37,102 nucleotides of DNA, taken from Bacillus sp. AFS037270 (GTDB lineage Bacteria; Bacillota; Bacilli; Bacillales_B; DSM-18226). A program made the position numbers and the translations under genes. The DNA lies in assembly GCF_002585305.1 (NCBI RefSeq), contig NZ_NUNF01000063.1:1-37102 (forward strand), read 5' to 3'. Of this stretch, positions 34,216 to 37,102 are shown piece by piece; the first letter of the stretch is position 1, and the number at the start of each line of letters is the position of its first letter. The notes beneath the pieces were generated by a model. The model searched no databases. It was not told where the DNA came from and worked only from the letters and a program-made list of their open reading frames with translations.

Positions 34216-34724
34216 GCAAGGTATTAATTATCAGCGACAGTCACGGCTTAACGAAGGAGCTTGAAATCATCAGGGAACGTCACTTAAGTGAAGTTGATTT
34301 AATGATTCACTGCGGTGATTCACAATTGATGCCAACTGATAAATCAATCTCTGGATACTTAACGGTCATGGGGAATTGTGATTTTGGCGCCGAGTACCCA
34401 TTGGAGACAACAACTGAAGTAGCAGGTAGGAAGTTCTTTATCACTCATGGCCATCGCTATTCAGTAAAGTCGACACTAATGAATCTTAAATACAAAGCAG
34501 AGGAAGTTCATGCCAATATTGTCTGCTTTGGACACTCGCATGTCTTAGGAGCAGAAGTGGTGGGCGGCACGCTTTTTATCAATCCAGGCAGCATCCGCCT
34601 CCCACGCGAGCGTCTTGAAAAGACATATGTGATTCTTGATTTACAATCTGATAAAATCAACATGTCAGTGTTTGAATCTTCAGGCCGTGAACTTACAAAA
34701 TTAGCACAAGAATTTACTCTTTAA
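34212..34724 (+). CDS. ysnB: YfcE/MJ0936-type metallophosphoesterase (YsnB)
   Basis: This 170-residue phosphodiesterase of the calcineurin-like fold has all metal-ligand motifs: [31 protein letters not shown] and CFGHSHV. It is probably Mn-dependent; the physiological substrate is not known. It overlaps the rdgB stop codon by 4 bp, so its translation is coupled. A terminator follows. Confidence 0.92.
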   Translation: MSKVLIISDSHGLTKELEIIRERHLSEVDLMIHCGDSQLMPTDKSISGYLTVMGNCDFGAEYPLETTTEVAGRKFFITHGHRYSVKSTLMNLKYKAEEVHANIVCFGHSHVLGAEVVGGTLFINPGSIRLPRERLEKTYVILDLQSDKINMSVFESSGRELTKLAQEFTL

Positions 34725-34730
34725 ACTTAG

Positions 34731-34752
34731 AGGGGGGCTTCCCCCTTTTTAT
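34731..34752 (+). terminator. Terminator of rph-rdgB-ysnB
   Basis: AGGGGG (34731-34736) pairs with CCCCCT (34741-34746) around a short loop, followed by TTTTT. Confidence 0.8.
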
Positions 34753-34824
34753 AAAAAAGGAAATAGCTGTTGACTTTTAGGTATTAGGATAATATAATAA
34801 ATATTGTCTTTGATACTAAAAAAT

Positions 34825-34901
34825 GTCCCAGTAGCTCAGCCGGATAGAGCATACGCCTTCTAAGCGTACGGTCGGGAGTTCGAATCTCTCCTGGGACGCC
34901 A
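34825..34901 (+). tRNA. tRNA-Arg (anticodon TCT)
   Basis: A complete cloverleaf can be folded: acceptor stem GTCCCAG / CTGGGAC, D-arm GCTC..GAGC, anticodon stem TACGC / GCGTA with loop CTTCTAA (anticodon TCT, reads AGA), T-arm GGGAG-TTCGAAT-CTCTC, discriminator G and encoded CCA (34899-34901). It is the probable integration target for the element to its right. Confidence 0.97.
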
Positions 34902-34935
34902 TTAACACTACATAAAACCGCTATATATAAGCCTT

Positions 34936-34946
34936 CTAGGACGCCA
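34936..34946 (+). repeat. Partial duplicate of the tRNA-Arg 3' end (candidate att remnant)
   Basis: CTAGGACGCCA repeats CTGGGACGCCA (34891-34901) with one mismatch, 45 bp downstream and 76 bp before the integrase gene. Such duplicates mark integration at tRNA genes. The distal att copy is not in the window. Confidence 0.6.
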
Positions 34947-35021
34947 AATGAAACGGTCAGTGCATCGGTCAAAACCGTAAACGACTCGAAATTAGGCGTA
35001 TGCTAGGAGGTTATTTTTGTT

Positions 35022-35999
35022 ATGACGAAAAAGAAAAGTATTCTATCGGTTTCAGATGATTTGAGCGGTTTATTCTCCAAAAATCCTACCCCACGTACAA
35101 CGGTCAAATCAGACCGAATGACTGTTAAAAAGGCACATGAAACGATTACTCGCCAAATGGAGATCAGTGGTAATCGTCCAAGGACGATTAGCGATTATTC
35201 TATCCAAGTAAAACATTTTGCTGAGACGACAAAACTAATATACTTAGACGAATTAAAGGCGGAGTCAATATACGAATGGCTTTCCCGAATGAACGTTAGT
35301 AATCAAACGAAGTTAACACGCTTAAAATGTTTGAAGGCGTTCTTGTCCCGTTGTTTTAGTAATGGATGGATTGAAACGCAGTTTTGGAAGTCAATCACTA
35401 TCCGAGTTGATAGTAAAGTCAAGGAAGGCGCTACAGAGCGTGAAATTCGAACGCTATTGTCTTTGCTAGACTTAGGTGACTTCGTGCAATTACGAGACGC
35501 TACAGCGGCTTTATTGATGTTTAAGACGGGGATTCGTGTTAATACAATTGTTCACCTGGAAAATAGGCATATCGACTTCACAGAAAAGTTACTGAGACTC
35601 GATGGTGCTATTATGAAAAATCACGATCAGTTACTATTGCCATTTGATGATACGCTGCACCGTTTACTATACGTTCTAGTACGGCAGAATGATGCTATTA
35701 GACATGCCTATGGAGTTGAAAATAATTACGTGTTTATCACGAAACAAGGTGGAGTCATTTCGAATAGTCCTACGCATAATAACATTCAAAAGCGGTTAAA
35801 TAAGTACTCTAAAGAATTTGGGTTACGTAATATTAATCCGCATGCGCTCAGACGTGGTTTTGCTAAGTCTCTATTGAATAAGGGAGCAAATATTGCTGAA
35901 ATATCAAAAGCGCTTGGTCATAGTAATCTCGCAGTGACAACACAGTACTTACACTTGGATAAAGAAGAAGTAGCGGAGAACCTACGGAAATATTTATAG
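35022..35999 (+). CDS. Tyrosine recombinase/integrase
   Basis: This 325-residue site-specific recombinase of the phage-integrase/XerCD family has an N-terminal SAM-like core-binding domain (about 35-125) and a catalytic domain (about 145-320). The catalytic residues are complete: Arg172 (TGIRVNTIV), His274 and Arg277 (HALRR), His300 (LGHSN) and nucleophile Tyr309 (TTQYLH). Position directly after tRNA-Arg indicates it inserted an element there. An AGGAGG site lies 11 bp before the ATG, a rather long spacing. It is more AT-rich than the core genes. A terminator follows. Confidence 0.93.
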   Translation: MTKKKSILSVSDDLSGLFSKNPTPRTTVKSDRMTVKKAHETITRQMEISGNRPRTISDYSIQVKHFAETTKLIYLDELKAESIYEWLSRMNVSNQTKLTRLKCLKAFLSRCFSNGWIETQFWKSITIRVDSKVKEGATEREIRTLLSLLDLGDFVQLRDATAALLMFKTGIRVNTIVHLENRHIDFTEKLLRLDGAIMKNHDQLLLPFDDTLHRLLYVLVRQNDAIRHAYGVENNYVFITKQGGVISNSPTHNNIQKRLNKYSKEFGLRNINPHALRRGFAKSLLNKGANIAEISKALGHSNLAVTTQYLHLDKEEVAENLRKYL

Positions 36000-36010
36000 T
36001 ACTTAGCGTG

Positions 36011-36038
36011 ACGTCATCATAACGGGTGGCGTTTTTTC
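36011..36038 (+). terminator. Terminator of the integrase gene
   Basis: ACGTCATC (36011-36018) pairs with GGTGGCGT (36025-36032) with two G-U pairs, followed by six T residues. Confidence 0.7.
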
Positions 36039-36155
36039 TTATTAAGCTAACTGACAGGTTAATTTAAGAAGGAAACGGTCTTTCCACGTCGAATATAATT
36101 GGATGGACTCGGTACATGAAGAAAAAAAAACCATAAAAGTTGATGAATAAGTCAT

Positions 36156-36184
36156 AAAAAAACCTATCATTTCAAGGTTTTTTT
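36156..36184. terminator. A/T-flanked hairpin upstream of the unknown gene
   Basis: AAAAAAACC (36156-36164) pairs with GGTTTTTTT (36176-36184) around a 11-nt loop. It could end transcription from either side. Confidence 0.55.
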
Positions 36185-36209
36185 GTTTACTACTAAAGGG
36201 GGGATAAAT

Positions 36210-36818
36210 ATGTCTAGAATTCCAATTGGACCAATTATTGAAGGCGTTAAAAAATATGCACCAAAAACAGGAAAATTTATTAAGGACAACTACAAAGAAA
36301 TAGTGGCAGTTGCAGGGGTTTTTGGTACTGGAAAAGAATCAATAAAAAATCATATGGAAAAGAAAAAAGAATCCAATAAAACAGAAGGAAAATTGCATCA
36401 TAGGAAAGTGCGTTATAATCATTATAAAACTAAAATACTATCGGAATTGGATAGCCAAAATAGGTATGAGCTTTTTCAATATATACTTGAAATCGAACAA
36501 TTTATTCAACAGATAAAAAATGAAGAAAAAAAAGAAATTGGCGTAAAAAAGCCTATTCATGAAAAAAGAATTAAAAATTGGAATGATATTCTAATTCAAA
36601 TTAAAGATAAAATGTCTACAAAAGATTATCTTGAATTTATTAAAATTTATAACAACTCAAATTATCAAAGTGAATATTTTAAAGGTTTTGAGGTTCATGT
36701 TGAGAAATTTAAAAAACTCAATAATGGTGAAAAATATGATGACCTATTGAAATATATCGCAGAAATAACTAGTAGGACTATTGATCAAATCGAAAAAGAT
36801 TTTTCACTAACAGATTAA
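36210..36818 (+). CDS. Hypothetical lysine-rich protein in the putative integrated element
   Basis: I do not recognise this 202-residue protein. It starts MSRIPIGPIIEGVKKYAPK at an ATG 6 bp after AAGGGGGG (36196-36203); the frame is open back to 36183 without a better site. A short apolar stretch, EIVAVAGVFGTG (about 31-42), is too weak for a clear membrane anchor. The rest is very rich in Lys, Glu, Asn and Ile and predicted mostly helical, with two coiled-coil-like parts (about 80-120 and 160-200). Base composition is much more AT-rich than the core genes, suggesting acquired DNA. It is probably cargo of the tRNA-Arg element. Confidence 0.75.
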   Translation: MSRIPIGPIIEGVKKYAPKTGKFIKDNYKEIVAVAGVFGTGKESIKNHMEKKKESNKTEGKLHHRKVRYNHYKTKILSELDSQNRYELFQYILEIEQFIQQIKNEEKKEIGVKKPIHEKRIKNWNDILIQIKDKMSTKDYLEFIKIYNNSNYQSEYFKGFEVHVEKFKKLNNGEKYDDLLKYIAEITSRTIDQIEKDFSLTD

Positions 36819-36909
36819 AATAATGACCCGAATATTAAGCAAACATGGTTAGAATAAAGAACTACTGCACAATCCCTTTAATTTTAGGAAGGGAAATACA
36901 ATTTGGTAT

Positions 36910-36993
36910 ATGGATGCGGCTTCATTGCCTTTTCAGGATTCCCACATAGATGTGTATGAATTTTTTAGAGCTTTCTTCGAGCAGAAAAGATAA
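36910..36993 (+). CDS. Possible 27-codon ORF or gene fragment
   Basis: ATG GAT GCG GCT ... encodes MDAASLPFQDSHIDVYEFF plus RAFFEQKR and a TAA stop. A GGAAGGG lies about 15 bp upstream, too far for good initiation. It might be the remnant of a larger gene from the element or a small peptide. I recognise no family. Confidence 0.3.
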   Translation: MDAASLPFQDSHIDVYEFFRAFFEQKR

Positions 36994-37032
36994 TGAATGA
37001 AAAAAAAGTGCAATCATACCGAGATGCATATT

Positions 37033-37094
37033 AAAGTAACGGGGGCGATTCTTCAAGAACGAAGGTCGCTTCTTTCTTCTTCAAGTAACGGGGC
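37033..37094. repeat. Direct repeat AAGTAACGGGG at the window's edge
   Basis: AAAGTAACGGGGG (37033-37045) and CAAGTAACGGGGC (37082-37094) are 49 bp apart, with a similar C/G-rich flank following each. The array may continue past the window. Confidence 0.6.
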
Positions 37095-37102
37095 AGCATT
37101 CC

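Noticed and set aside
34784..34972. Minus-strand ORF across the tRNA-Arg gene
   Set aside because: It covers a complete tRNA and has no translation signal.

Overview
The window is chromosomal DNA from an endospore-forming, low-to-medium GC member of the Bacillaceae (Bacillus sensu lato). Evidence for this is the presence of sspI, gerE, gerM and racE, strong AGGAGG-type ribosome binding sites, frequent TTG/GTG starts, a T-box before pheST and an L-box before lysC. As far as I recall the Bacillus subtilis map, the gene order follows the sspI-rlmP-pheST-rnhC-zapA-cvpA-polX-mutS2-yshE-lcfA-fadR-fadB-etfBA-trxA-uvrC-lysC-yslB-sdhCAB-gerE-ysmB-racE-gerM-rph-rdgB-ysnB block closely. I cannot assign the genus from sequence alone.

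Region by region. 1-380: 52-bp tandem repeats and the spore protein gene sspI. 498-5189: an rRNA methyltransferase and T-box-controlled phenylalanyl-tRNA synthetase. 5235-6565 (minus strand): a pterin dehydratase and RNase HIII. 6697-12362: cell-division, DNA-repair and membrane genes (zapA, cvpA, polX, mutS2, yshE) and a 27-codon membrane ORF not usually annotated. 12519-17815: fatty-acid beta-oxidation and electron transfer (lcfA, fadR, fadB, etfB, etfA); a sigma-A promoter and a perfect FadR operator lie in front of fadR. 18023-22599: trxA, uvrC, riboswitch-controlled lysC with an internal beta-subunit start, and yslB. 23026-26226: succinate dehydrogenase. 26362-29807: a class D-type sortase, gerE, an orphan three-PAS sensor kinase and a HesB/YneR-like protein; apart from gerE this is accessory relative to B. 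subtilis. 30052-34724: ysmB, racE, gerM, rph, rdgB and ysnB. 34825-37102: tRNA-Arg(TCT), a partial duplication of its 3' end, a complete tyrosine integrase and an unrecognised lysine-rich protein. This last part looks like the left end of an integrated element that runs out of the window.

The most unusual content lies between genes. There is a family of palindromic repeats with conserved ends: a 146-bp copy after polX, about 121-bp copies before fadR and uvrC, and a 35-bp minimal copy inside the pheS T-box leader. A 21-bp-period array separates rph from rdgB. An 18-bp sequence is identical, in the same reading frame, inside pheT and rdgB, and its palindromic core recurs in the lysC/yslB terminator. 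I did not find a clearly new multi-gene system. The best candidates for follow-up are the tRNA-Arg element, the repeat inside the T-box leader, the moved FadR control point, and the sortase/kinase insertions around gerE.
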